This document shows positions 46,817 through 55,148 of a stretch of DNA of 64,000 nt, in pieces (the first letter of the stretch is position 1; the number at the start of each line of letters is the position of its first letter). The position numbers and the translations under genes are program-made. The DNA is from Nocardia beijingensis NBRC 16342 (GTDB taxonomy: Bacteria; Actinomycetota; Actinomycetes; Mycobacteriales; Mycobacteriaceae), in contig NZ_BDBC01000032.1 in NCBI RefSeq assembly GCF_001612785.1, positions 62,001 through 126,000 of the forward strand. The letters are read 5' to 3'. Under the pieces are notes generated by a model. The model was not told the origin of the DNA. It made no database searches and worked only from the letters and a program-made list of their open reading frames with translations.

Positions 46817-46860
46817 GCGGTCCGCCGTGCCAGTGGGCGTCACCACGGCCAGCGGTGCGG

Positions 46861-48213
46861 TCATGCCGCGAGCAACGTCCGGGTCCGTTCACCGAAGTCC
46901 GCGACCAGAGGATGCGGGCCGAAGGCGACCATCCGCCGGTGTACATCGCGCACGGCTTCCACGGAGCGCGACGATTTGACCTTGCGAGCGAGCTCGAGTG
47001 TCCGTACGCCCGCGGCGTGGGCGGCTTCGAGGTCGCGTTTCTGAAGGTGGGTGACCGCCAGCGCGGCGTGGGAGAGCGCACCCCGGCGCGCCCGGTTCTG
47101 TGCGCGAGCATGGGCGATCGATCGACGAGCGTGCAATGCGGCTTGTTCGGGCTGTCCGAGGTCGCGAAACGCGTTGGCCCACTCACCGCAGAGATATGCC
47201 TGGTCGATGAACAGCGCCCACTCGGGTTCGCGGTCGGGCTCGATACGGGCGAACGCGTTCTCCGCGGCGTTGATCGCACGCGCGGTCCCGGTCTTGTCGC
47301 CGATGACAGCGAGTGCGCGAGCCTCCAAGGTCCACAGGTCCGCGAGACACGCGGGCGCGTCCACTTTCGCCAAACCCTGACGGCCCGCTTGGGCGAGTCG
47401 CCTGCCCTCGTGCGGATGCCCGAGCAAGGTCGCCTGATCGGCCAGCCCGGCGAGGACGTGCGCACCGAGCGCCGGATCACCTGACTCCTCGGCCAAGCGC
47501 AACGCCTGGATGAGATACCGCTGCGCCGTGCCGTGCTCGCCGTTGTCGAATGCCATCCAGCCGAGCAGGTAGGTCTGCTCGGCCGCCGCTCCGCACAGCG
47601 CCACGCGAACGTCCTCGGTGTGCGTGCGCCGCAGCAGCGGATAGACGTGTTCGTTCATGTAGGCCGCCAGCACCAGCCGCCCCGAGCCGCCGCCCTGGAA
47701 GATGTCCATCTCCTGGAACGTGCCGAACATGTTCTTCACCGCGGTGACGTCCTCGAGCCGCACGCGCGCGCGTTGATCCGGAAGCTGATCGAGAGTGTTC
47801 AGCAGCCAGTCGCGAGACGGCCCCGTCGCCGCGATCGCGGTGAACGGAGCTGCGGCAAGGAACTTCCTGCGATCCACGTCTGCCCTCCCGAGGTCGGCGA
47901 CTGCTTCCAGTGTCCGTGTCCACGATGAGTGGTAGACCAGGGCCCGGTCAACGGTAGGTGTCTCACCCAAACCGAGGTCATAGGTCGTCACCCGATACCC
48001 GAAGCGCGCCGAGAACAGATCGGCGAGGATCGCCGGAACCGGCGGGCGCGGGCGCTCTCCTTCGTCCACCCAGCGGCGCACGCTGGACGCGTCGGGCCTG
48101 ATCTGCGGTTCGCCCCAGTCGACCGCCAGCGCGCGCACGCGCCGCGCCAATTCGCTGCGGCTCCAACCTGAACGGGCCAGCCACTCGGAAAGGTGCATGT
48201 TCGCACTGTTCAT
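46861..48213 (-). CDS. HTH regulator with TPR-like C-terminal domain
   Basis: 450 residues from the ATG at 48213; an in-frame upstream start would add 17 low-complexity residues. N-terminal helix-turn-helix (HLSEWLARSGWSRSELARRV). The DRRKFL box near residue 110 and a long run of helical TPR-like repeats (150-440) are typical of actinobacterial regulators of the NsdA / BldA-linked kind. It faces away from the two hypothetical genes at 48433 and 48917, which may be its targets. Confidence 0.85.
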   Translation of the reverse strand: MNSANMHLSEWLARSGWSRSELARRVRALAVDWGEPQIRPDASSVRRWVDEGERPRPPVPAILADLFSARFGYRVTTYDLGLGETPTVDRALVYHSSWTRTLEAVADLGRADVDRRKFLAAAPFTAIAATGPSRDWLLNTLDQLPDQRARVRLEDVTAVKNMFGTFQEMDIFQGGGSGRLVLAAYMNEHVYPLLRRTHTEDVRVALCGAAAEQTYLLGWMAFDNGEHGTAQRYLIQALRLAEESGDPALGAHVLAGLADQATLLGHPHEGRRLAQAGRQGLAKVDAPACLADLWTLEARALAVIGDKTGTARAINAAENAFARIEPDREPEWALFIDQAYLCGEWANAFRDLGQPEQAALHARRSIAHARAQNRARRGALSHAALAVTHLQKRDLEAAHAAGVRTLELARKVKSSRSVEAVRDVHRRMVAFGPHPLVADFGERTRTLLAA

Positions 48214-48432
48214 CACACCCGCCGTTTCGTCACCGGAAGAGCTCGATCCACCACCTTTCAACACCCGCAGCGACCTTACTCGCCGCGCCTGCGAAGTGTG
48301 TGCTGAATACGCGCCCGGTCCGGGGGAGCTCAGCGCGATTCACGGCGCGATGCTCACCCCCGTCTCCACGCGATTCCGCAGTCCGCGGATCGGGCGCATC
48401 GCTACCGTCGATCGATCCGAGCAGGGGGTTTG

Positions 48433-48924
48433 ATGCTGGTCCGGAGACCTTTCGGGAACACACCGCTGGGGTGGTGCGCCTACTACCGGGAGGTGTGCGA
48501 TCTACCTGCGCAGGTGGATCCACCTCAGGTGGGGCGCATCGTCCTGCGTATGGGTGTGGCGTGGGCGGTGATCATGCCCGCCACGTTGGGGCAGGACGTG
48601 AAGGTGTGGATGCAGCGGCATCATCACGGGATCGGGCCGATCATGTCGCATCCCCGGTCGAAGCGGTGGACGTATCTGACGCAGCCCGACCTGCCCGGCG
48701 ACATCACGTTGTTCGCGGAGATGTTCCGGCTCGACGTCTCTTTGGTGTGCGCGGGTGGAACCGTGGCGTTACCGGGTCCGGCCGATCGGGGCACCGCCTT
48801 CCGCGCCTGGGTCACTCTGCCGGACAGCCCTTTTCGCCCATCCGGAAGCGTCGTGGTGGCCGCGATCCGTGGATGCGTAGCCGAGCGCCTCGCCCGCCGG
48901 AAGCGGGGCATCGCGTATGCGTGA
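48433..48924 (+). CDS. Hypothetical protein in regulator-linked pair
   Basis: 163 residues; AGGGGG four bases before the ATG. Contains a compact alpha/beta pattern with SHPRSKRWTYLTQPD and two hydrophobic strands. No named family recognised. Its last eight bases overlap the next gene. Confidence 0.75.
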   Translation: MLVRRPFGNTPLGWCAYYREVCDLPAQVDPPQVGRIVLRMGVAWAVIMPATLGQDVKVWMQRHHHGIGPIMSHPRSKRWTYLTQPDLPGDITLFAEMFRLDVSLVCAGGTVALPGPADRGTAFRAWVTLPDSPFRPSGSVVVAAIRGCVAERLARRKRGIAYA

Positions 48925-49132
48925 GGGATCTCCCCGGCCGTCCGAGCCGGATGTGCACTTGTCGGTGTTCTGGCACGGCCTCCGTATGGACTTCGTCGCC
49001 TGCGTGAGTGCCGCGTGCCTGTTCGTCCAGGAGTGGCGTGCCCGGCACTGGCACGACGCGGTCGAGGTATCGATGGAGGACACCGAGGGGTATCCGCGAC
49101 TGCCGTGCGAGCGGTTGTATCTGGAGCCGTGA
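48917..49132 (+). CDS. Small hypothetical protein
   Basis: 71 residues, ATG eight bases inside the previous gene, hence translationally coupled. It has a Cys-containing hydrophobic centre (MDFVACVSAACLFVQEW) and an acidic tail. It probably works with the preceding product. Function unknown. Confidence 0.65.
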   Translation: MREGSPRPSEPDVHLSVFWHGLRMDFVACVSAACLFVQEWRARHWHDAVEVSMEDTEGYPRLPCERLYLEP

Positions 49133-49154
49133 CAATCGGCTGTGTCCGGTTGTC
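49131..49154 (+). terminator. Hairpin after hypothetical pair
   Basis: GACAATCGG / CCGGTTGTC, nine-base stem with one G-T pair and a six-base loop, starting inside the stop codon of the preceding gene. Confidence 0.5.
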
Positions 49155-49316
49155 GATGGTGAGCAACACCGCGGGCCCACGCGACGAGCGCTCGAGACCG
49201 GGCGGTGCGGTCTTCCTCTTCGACGCGGGCCCGCCACAAGAACTGCGTTGATAGAGGTGGCGTCAGCGGGGTAGCGCGGTAGTGGGTCGGGATTCATCCG
49301 ATGCAGGAGGACGAAG

Positions 49317-49394
49317 ATGATGATTGTGGATCAGATTATGAGCATGGCGCGTGCCTGGTGGAACCAGATGTTTCCCGGCATGCCGATGATGTGA
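49317..49394 (+). CDS. 25-residue Met-rich micropeptide
   Basis: Perfect AGGAGG at 49305-49310, six bases before ATG. The product has seven internal or terminal methionines apart from the start, a central AWWNQMF and ends PGMPMM. It is amphipathic rather than a full membrane helix. A perfect hairpin terminator follows within 25 bases. The strong ribosome site and isolated transcription unit favour a real peptide. Function unknown. Confidence 0.6.
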   Translation: MMIVDQIMSMARAWWNQMFPGMPMM

Positions 49395-49416
49395 TCCATC
49401 ACCGCTGAACGCAAGC

Positions 49417-49444
49417 TGCCGGACGAATAACGATTCGTCCGGCA
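49417..49444. terminator. Perfect 11-bp bidirectional hairpin
   Basis: TGCCGGACGAA / TTCGTCCGGCA with a six-base loop, in the gap between the micropeptide and the convergent methyltransferase gene. Confidence 0.75.
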
Positions 49445-49447
49445 CCG

Positions 49448-50311
49448 CTAGCTTTTTGCCAGGCTGAACTGCATGACGTCGATATAGCCCTGCCGGAAGA
49501 AGTCGGCGCAACCGCTGAGATACCGCAGGTATTTGTCATAGGTGTCCGGTGAGGTGATCGCGATCGCCTCGTCACGACGGGCCTGCAACGCATGCGCCCA
49601 GTGTCGCAGCGTGATCACGTAATGCGGGCCCAGCGGATGAACCCGCTCGACCGCGAACCCGGCGGTCTTTGCGTGCTCGAGCACTTCCTCCACCAGGGGC
49701 AGCTGGCCGCCGGGAAAGATCTCGTGCGCGATGAACTTGTAGAACCGCAGTACTTCGCGGTTGATCGGCAGCCCCTTGGCCCGGATCTGGTGGCGGTCGT
49801 ACTGCACGATCGTGTGCAGCAGCATGCGTCCGTCGATCGGCAGCATCGCATGACAGCGCTGGAAGAACGCGGCGTAACGCTCGCGACGGAAATGTTCGAA
49901 CGCGCCGATACTGACGATCCGATCGACCGGCTCGTCGAACTCTTCCCAGCCCCGCAGCAGCACCCGGCCATGCCGGGACCCGTGGTCGTCGCGGAGCAAA
50001 TTGTTGACGTACTCGTACTGATTGCGGCTCAGCGTCAACCCGGTCACGTCCACCGCGAAGCGGTGCATGGCACGCACCATCGTCGAACCCCACCCACAGC
50101 CCACATCCAGCAACATCATCCCCGGGCGCAGGTCACACTTGCCGAGGGCCAGATCGATCTTCGCCAGCTGCGCTTCCTCGAGCGTCATGTCGTCGCGCTC
50201 GAAATACGCGCAGCTGTAGGTGCGGGTGGGATCGAGGAACAGTGCGAAGAACTCGTCGGACAAGTCGTAATGTGACTGGACATTCGAATAGAAGGGGGTC
50301 GATCCCGCCAT
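49448..50311 (-). CDS. Mycolic acid cyclopropane synthase-type methyltransferase
   Basis: 287 residues. The ATG at 50311 is preferred to that at 50320 because GGGAGA then lies about eight bases upstream instead of touching the start. Typical CmaA/PcaA/UmaA sequence: NVQSHYDLSDEFFALFLD, YSCAYFERDD, LLDVGCGWGS for SAM, GAFEHF and an IFPGGQLP loop. It acts on double bonds of meromycolate chains to give cyclopropane or methyl branches. Direct evidence of a mycolate-making host. The 224-base gap upstream shows no further gene. Confidence 0.93.
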   Translation of the reverse strand: MAGSTPFYSNVQSHYDLSDEFFALFLDPTRTYSCAYFERDDMTLEEAQLAKIDLALGKCDLRPGMMLLDVGCGWGSTMVRAMHRFAVDVTGLTLSRNQYEYVNNLLRDDHGSRHGRVLLRGWEEFDEPVDRIVSIGAFEHFRRERYAAFFQRCHAMLPIDGRMLLHTIVQYDRHQIRAKGLPINREVLRFYKFIAHEIFPGGQLPLVEEVLEHAKTAGFAVERVHPLGPHYVITLRHWAHALQARRDEAIAITSPDTYDKYLRYLSGCADFFRQGYIDVMQFSLAKS

Positions 50312-50535
50312 CGTGATCATCTCCCGGAGGACTCTCTCGTCCTCACCAGCGGTTCAGCCGTGAAAGGTGCATAGAACAGGATTCGCATCGCAGCTGCGCC
50401 CGTACAGAACCGGGGCCTCTGCAGTCTAAACCCGCCGAAGACCCTCACTCGGCCGATACTCCGGCATGTCCGCACGTCAGCGGCCCGGCGCGGCAGCGGG
50501 CCGCGCTCGATCGCGCCGGGGAGCGCTGGTTTCGC

Positions 50536-51615
50536 CTACGAGAGGGTCCGGACCCTCCCCTCGGCCGCGGACTGTTCGATGGCGGCCAGGAGCCTGTGGT
50601 GGCGCAGGGCGGTTGCGAAGCTGGGATGCGGTTGCCGGGCTTCGGCGATGGCGTGGGCGACTTCCTGGTAGAGGGCGGCGATGTTGGCCGGTGGGCCGGA
50701 TCCGACGTCGGCGGGGACGGTGCGATAGGTGTCGGGCACGGTCAGCGCCTCTTCGCCGATCCGGATGTCCCAGTGGCCCCAGTGGATGAATGTTCCGGGC
50801 TGGGTCGGGGTGGCGGTCAATGTCGCGTCGCTGCCGACGAGTTCGAGCCGGAACCCGTATCGGGCCGGACCGTTGCCGCCGTGCACGGCGACCGACGCGG
50901 TGGCGCCGCCTGCCAGCTGTCCGTGCAGCAGCACGTGGCTGGGCGTGGCGTTGGGCACGGTCTGCTCCGTTCCGGTGACGAGCACGCGATCGTGCGTGCG
51001 TGGCAGCCGTGCGGAGACTTCGGTCAGTGGGCCGGCGACCCGTTCGAGGGTGGCCAGGAAGTGGCCGGCCATGATGGTCAGGATGTTGGTCCCTTCCGAG
51101 GGATCGAGGCCGAACACCAGGTCCGGCCATATTCGACTCCCGCCCCATGGAGCGCCCTCGGCCACCAAAGCGACCGATTCGAGCGCGCCGATCCGCCCGT
51201 CGGCCACGAGGTCGGCGACGAAGCGGGCGCTGGGGGAGTGGTGGCCTTGGAGGACGACCGCGTGGACGACGCCCGCCGCGGTGGCGGCCGCGGTCAGCTC
51301 GCTCGCTTCGGCGGCGTCGACGCCCAGCGGCCACTCGGACACGACGTGCTTGCCCGCGGCCAGCGCGGCCCGGATCACGGCGGCATGCCCGGACGCCTTC
51401 ACCGAGACGACGACCAGGTCGACATCAGGGTGCGCGACGAGTTCGTCCGCGTCGGCGAAGGCGTGCCGCGCGCCGTGGGCGGCGGCCGCGCGGTCCGCGC
51501 TGGCCTGGTTGGTCGTCGCGACCGCGGTCACGTCGAACTCCGCGAGCGCGGTGAGCGCCGGCAGATGTGAGCTGTTCGCCCAACCGCTGGCGCCGACAAC
51601 CCCGACTCGGATCAT
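50536..51615 (-). CDS. Gfo/Idh/MocA family protein lacking the EKP lysine
   Basis: 359 residues. Rossmann start VGVVGASGWANSSHLPAL and the C-terminal alpha/beta domain are clear, but the family motif EKP reads SEWPLG, so the catalytic Lys is Trp. Such changes occur in Gal80-like members that bind NAD(P) without normal turnover. Divergent from a TetR gene with two matching operator sites between them, hence probably its target. Confidence 0.88.
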   Translation of the reverse strand: MIRVGVVGASGWANSSHLPALTALAEFDVTAVATTNQASADRAAAAHGARHAFADADELVAHPDVDLVVVSVKASGHAAVIRAALAAGKHVVSEWPLGVDAAEASELTAAATAAGVVHAVVLQGHHSPSARFVADLVADGRIGALESVALVAEGAPWGGSRIWPDLVFGLDPSEGTNILTIMAGHFLATLERVAGPLTEVSARLPRTHDRVLVTGTEQTVPNATPSHVLLHGQLAGGATASVAVHGGNGPARYGFRLELVGSDATLTATPTQPGTFIHWGHWDIRIGEEALTVPDTYRTVPADVGSGPPANIAALYQEVAHAIAEARQPHPSFATALRHHRLLAAIEQSAAEGRVRTLS

Positions 51616-51636
51616 GTGTATCGCTCCTTGGTTCTG

Positions 51637-51648
51637 TACCTTTCGGTA
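51637..51648. promoter_or_regulatory. TACC-N4-GGTA operator, copy 1
   Basis: TACCTTTCGGTA, 22 bases before the Gfo/Idh start. Same arms as the site at 51689-51700, on the other side of the divergent promoter region. Likely bound by the TetR protein encoded at 51731. Confidence 0.6.
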
Positions 51649-51688
51649 TCAAACTAGGCGGCGCGGCCGACTCGCACAAGAGGTAATG

Positions 51689-51700
51689 TACCGATAGGTA
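51689..51700. promoter_or_regulatory. TACC-N4-GGTA operator, copy 2
   Basis: TACCGATAGGTA, 31 bases before the tetR start and 52 bases from copy 1 centre to centre. Confidence 0.6.
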
Positions 51701-51730
51701 AAGAACAGGGAGAGAGGACGGAGGGACGAC

Positions 51731-52330
51731 ATGCCCGGCGGACGCCCCCGCTCGTTCGACCCGGACGCGGCACTCGACCGCGCGCTGGAGGTGTTCTGGC
51801 GCCACGGCTACGAGGGCACCTCGATGGCGGACCTGACCGCCGCGATGGGCATCAACAAGCCCAGTCTCTACGCCGCCTTCGGCAACAAGGAGGAACTGTT
51901 CGGCAAGGTCCTCGCCCGCTACCTCGACGGTCCCGGCGCCTACGCCGCCGACGCGCTGGACGCGCCCACCGGCCGCGAAGTCGTCGAGCGGCTGATCCAC
52001 GGGGCCATCGACCTGACCGCGGGCGAGAACACGCCTGCTGGTTGCCTGTGCGTCAAAACCGTTCAAGCCAGCGGTCCTGATGCGCACGCCGCGCGCCGAG
52101 ACGCCGTCGCGGTACGCAGAGCCGGTGAAACGGCGCTGCGCAGACGGCTCGAGCAGGCCACCGACCTGCCCTCCCGCCACGACCCGGCCACCCTGGCCGC
52201 ACTCGTGCACACGATCTCCGACGGCATCGCCGTCCAGGCCGCGGCCGGGCGCGGCCGCGAGGAGCTGCGGCGGATCGGCGCCTCGGCGCTACGCGCCCTC
52301 CTGGACGAAGACACCCAGACCACGCCGTGA
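51731..52330 (+). CDS. TetR-family repressor
   Basis: 199 residues. N-terminal helix-turn-helix SMADLTAAMGINKPSLYAAF after GGRPRSFDPD, and a C-terminal ligand domain with Cys-Leu-Cys near residue 105. Divergent from the Gfo/Idh-like gene and probably autoregulated through the paired TACC-N4-GGTA sites. Confidence 0.93.
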   Translation: MPGGRPRSFDPDAALDRALEVFWRHGYEGTSMADLTAAMGINKPSLYAAFGNKEELFGKVLARYLDGPGAYAADALDAPTGREVVERLIHGAIDLTAGENTPAGCLCVKTVQASGPDAHAARRDAVAVRRAGETALRRRLEQATDLPSRHDPATLAALVHTISDGIAVQAAAGRGREELRRIGASALRALLDEDTQTTP

Positions 52331-52333
52331 GAG

Positions 52334-52386
52334 CGCGAAAGCGCCGTGAACCCAGGCGAAACTCCTGGGTCACAGCGCTTTTCGCG
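52334..52386. terminator. Long convergent terminator hairpin
   Basis: Extended imperfect stem (CGCGAAAGCGC...ACCCAGG pairing with CCTGGGT...GCGCTTTTCGCG) filling the whole gap between tetR and fadD stops. It works in both directions. Confidence 0.75.
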
Positions 52387-52391
52387 AGGTT

Positions 52392-54224
52392 CTACTTGAC
52401 GCTGATCACCCGGTCGGAGGGTTCCTCGGCATACAGCGCCTCGATCTCGGCCTGGTACTTGGCCGCGATGGGGGCGCGTTTGAGCGACATCTTCGGCGTC
52501 AGTTCGTCGCCGCCGGGCTCCCAGACCGCGCCGAGAATGGTGAAGCGTTTGATCTGCTCCACGCGGGAGAGCTTGGCGTTACCTGCCTGGACCGCGGCGA
52601 GTACCTCCTCCACGATCTGCGCGCGGGTGGCCAGGGTGGCGATGTCCTCGCCGGTGGCGTCGAGTTCCTTGGCGCGCAGCGCGGCGACGTCGGGGTCGAG
52701 CACGATCAGGGCGGCGATGTAGGGCTTGGCGTCACCGAGGGCGACGACTTGGCCGATCAGCGAGGAAGCCGCCTTCACCGAGTTCTCGATGTTGCTGGGG
52801 GCGATGTTCTTGCCCGCCTCGTTGATGATCAGTTCCTTCTTGCGGTCCACGATCCGCAGGTAGCCGTCGGCGTCGAGGGTGCCGATGTCGCCGGTGTGCA
52901 GCCAGCCGTCGGAGTCGATGGCCTCGGCGGTCTTGTCGGGCATGTTGCGGTAGCCGCGGGTGACGATCGCGCCGCGGATCAGCACCTCGCCGTCGGCGTC
53001 CAGTCGCAGCTCCACCCCGTCGACCGCGCGCCCGACCGAACCGGGCCGCGGCTTGTCCAGTTCGGTGTAGGTGCCCACGCCGGTGGTCTCCGACATGCCC
53101 CACACCTCGCTGACGGTGAAGCCGAGACCGAGGAAGTATTCCAGGGTCTCCGGCGGGATGGGAGCGGCGCCGGAGGAGGCGACGCGCAGTTGATCCAGGC
53201 CGAGGGCGTGGCGCAGCTTCGACAGCACCAGCGCCTCGGCGATCTTGTGCTGCGCGCTGAGCAGGGGGCCGCGGCCTTTGCCGGACAGATCGGCGCGCGC
53301 GGCGGCGATCCCGGTGCCGATCGCCCAGTTGGCCAGCGCCTTCTTGACCGGGCTCGGTTCTTCGGCGAGTTTGCCCTCGACACCGGCCTTGATCTTCTGC
53401 CAGACCCGCGGGACGCCGAAGAAGATGGTCGGGCGCGCGTCGGGCAGGGCGGCGGCGACTTCGCGCGGGTCGGGGACGGTGGTGATCTGGATGCCGGTGA
53501 GCAGGTTGATCGCGTGCCCGGAGATGCGGTCGGCGACGTGCGCGGCGGGCAGGTAGGACACCGCACGGTCGTCCAGCCCCACCTGCAGCGGGCCGTTGAC
53601 CAGGGCGATGATCTGGGCGAGCACGTTGCGGTGGGTGATCTCCACGCCCTTGGACGGCCCGGTGGTGCCGGAGGTGTAGATCAGGGTGGCCAGGTCGTCG
53701 GGGCCGACGGCCTGCCAGGCGGCGTCGAAGTCGAAATCGGCGGCGGGCGCGGCCTCCACCTGTTCGACGGTGACGGTGCCCTCGGCGGGCCCGTCGACCA
53801 TGAGGATGTGCTCGACCGGCACCCCGGCCGCGGTGATCCGGTCGAGGAAGACCTGCTCGGTGACGACGACTTTGTTGCCCGCGTTGGTGAACAGATGGGC
53901 GATCTGCTCGGGGGAGCTGGTGTTGTAGATGGAGAACGGGGTGGCGCCCAGGTGCAGGGCGGCGGTGTCGACGAGATTGAACTCGGGACGGTTGGTCAGC
54001 ATGATGCCGACGGTGTCGCCGTGGCCGACGCCGAGACCGGCCAGGCCCGCGGCGATCGAGCGCACCCGTTCGGCGTACTCGCGCCAGGTGTACTGCTGCG
54101 TGCCACCCACCTTGCGCAAGGCGATCTGGTCGGGGCGCAGCCGCGCGGTCTCCTGGAATGCGGCGGGAACGGTGTACACCGTTTTGCCCGACTGGTGCGC
54201 GTATCCGATTTCTGTTGTCGTCAT
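52392..54224 (-). CDS. Long-chain acyl-CoA synthetase (FadD15-like)
   Basis: 610 residues. The ATG at 54224 is chosen because the conserved N-terminus begins there; in-frame extension upstream is low-complexity. AMP-binding motif YTSGTTGPSKG, WGMSETTG, GYRNMPDKT and DSDGWLHTGDIG, and the C-terminal IVDRKKELII with a catalytic Lys. It activates fatty acids to acyl-CoA via acyl-AMP. Alone on its strand, preceded by two CCACATGTGG palindromes. Confidence 0.95.
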   Translation of the reverse strand: MTTTEIGYAHQSGKTVYTVPAAFQETARLRPDQIALRKVGGTQQYTWREYAERVRSIAAGLAGLGVGHGDTVGIMLTNRPEFNLVDTAALHLGATPFSIYNTSSPEQIAHLFTNAGNKVVVTEQVFLDRITAAGVPVEHILMVDGPAEGTVTVEQVEAAPAADFDFDAAWQAVGPDDLATLIYTSGTTGPSKGVEITHRNVLAQIIALVNGPLQVGLDDRAVSYLPAAHVADRISGHAINLLTGIQITTVPDPREVAAALPDARPTIFFGVPRVWQKIKAGVEGKLAEEPSPVKKALANWAIGTGIAAARADLSGKGRGPLLSAQHKIAEALVLSKLRHALGLDQLRVASSGAAPIPPETLEYFLGLGFTVSEVWGMSETTGVGTYTELDKPRPGSVGRAVDGVELRLDADGEVLIRGAIVTRGYRNMPDKTAEAIDSDGWLHTGDIGTLDADGYLRIVDRKKELIINEAGKNIAPSNIENSVKAASSLIGQVVALGDAKPYIAALIVLDPDVAALRAKELDATGEDIATLATRAQIVEEVLAAVQAGNAKLSRVEQIKRFTILGAVWEPGGDELTPKMSLKRAPIAAKYQAEIEALYAEEPSDRVISVK

Positions 54225-54342
54225 ATCCCTGTTCCCGATAGCGCTGGCGTGAACCGGGCGCCGGCCTGCGCCGACGCCCGATCCGGGACTCGGATCTCCT
54301 GGCATGGCGCGAAGAACGCGCTGTCAGTCTCTCACGAGCCGG

Positions 54343-54385
54343 CGCGCCACATGTGGCGCGGCTCACTCATGGTAGCCACATGTGG
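54343..54385. promoter_or_regulatory. Paired CCACATGTGG palindromes upstream of fadD
   Basis: An 18-base perfect palindrome CGCGCCACATGTGGCGCG (54343-54360) and a second CCACATGTGG core (54376-54385), centres 29 bases apart, about 120 bases before the fadD start. Strong candidate for a dimeric repressor binding pair. Confidence 0.6.
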
Positions 54386-54416
54386 GAAGCCGGGTGGGGC
54401 AAACTTCAACAATCCT

Positions 54417-55148
54417 TCAGGCACCAATTAGATCCGGCGCGGGGCCGGGACGGGGACGGGGGCTGTCGCCGGGTGCCAGCACGACCGCGTCCACGGCGCG
54501 CGGCTCGCCCGCGCGATCGCCGTCGTGCTCGTCGAACGCCCACGGTGCGGCGTCGGTCGGGATCCAGTGCTTACGCCGGGTGCGCTTGGCCTCGAGGTAC
54601 TCGCGGGCACGTCCGCTGAGCGCTCGCGTGCGCAGCGGCACGGGGGTGACCAGCAGACCCGCTTGCCGCAGGGCCTCGACCTTCGCGGGATTGTTGGTCA
54701 ATAGCTGCACCGAACGCAGTCCGAGGTCGGCCAGCGCACGGGCGGTGGCCACGTAGGTGCGCCCGTCGGCGGGGTAGCCGAGGGTTTCGTAGCTGGTGAA
54801 GGTGTCCGCGCCGGAGCGCTCACTTTCCCGGTAGCCCAGCGCTTTGGCGATCAGGCCCGCGCCGCGGCCCTCCTGTTCCAGATAGACCAGCACCCCCGAG
54901 CCGGCGGCCTGGATCAGATCCAGCGCCTTGTCCAGTTCCGGTCCGCAGTCGCAGTCCTGCGACCGCAGCGCCTCCCCGTACAGACAGCGCGAGTGCACCC
55001 GCACCAGGCAGCCGTCGGCCACCACACCGAACAGCAACAGATGCCCACTCTCGCCGTCGGCGTCCAACTCCACCACCCGAACTCGCAGATCTTGCCCGTT
55101 GCGACGGAACCGATGCTCGGTGTCGGCAGGATCCACAACGTTGGTCAA
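54417..55148 (-). CDS. ribA: GTP cyclohydrolase II
   Basis: 243 residues from a TTG that overlaps the kinase stop (TTGA), with GGAGGA upstream. Zinc ligands in SRCLYGEALRSQDCDCG, LEQEGRGAGL and LLTNNPAKV are complete, so it should convert GTP to the diaminopyrimidine precursor of riboflavin. It lacks the RibB domain usually fused in actinobacterial RibBA, and no other rib gene is near. This suggests an accessory copy tied to the kinase rather than the main riboflavin pathway. Confidence 0.9.
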   Translation of the reverse strand: MTNVVDPADTEHRFRRNGQDLRVRVVELDADGESGHLLLFGVVADGCLVRVHSRCLYGEALRSQDCDCGPELDKALDLIQAAGSGVLVYLEQEGRGAGLIAKALGYRESERSGADTFTSYETLGYPADGRTYVATARALADLGLRSVQLLTNNPAKVEALRQAGLLVTPVPLRTRALSGRAREYLEAKRTRRKHWIPTDAAPWAFDEHDGDRAGEPRAVDAVVLAPGDSPRPRPGPAPDLIGA

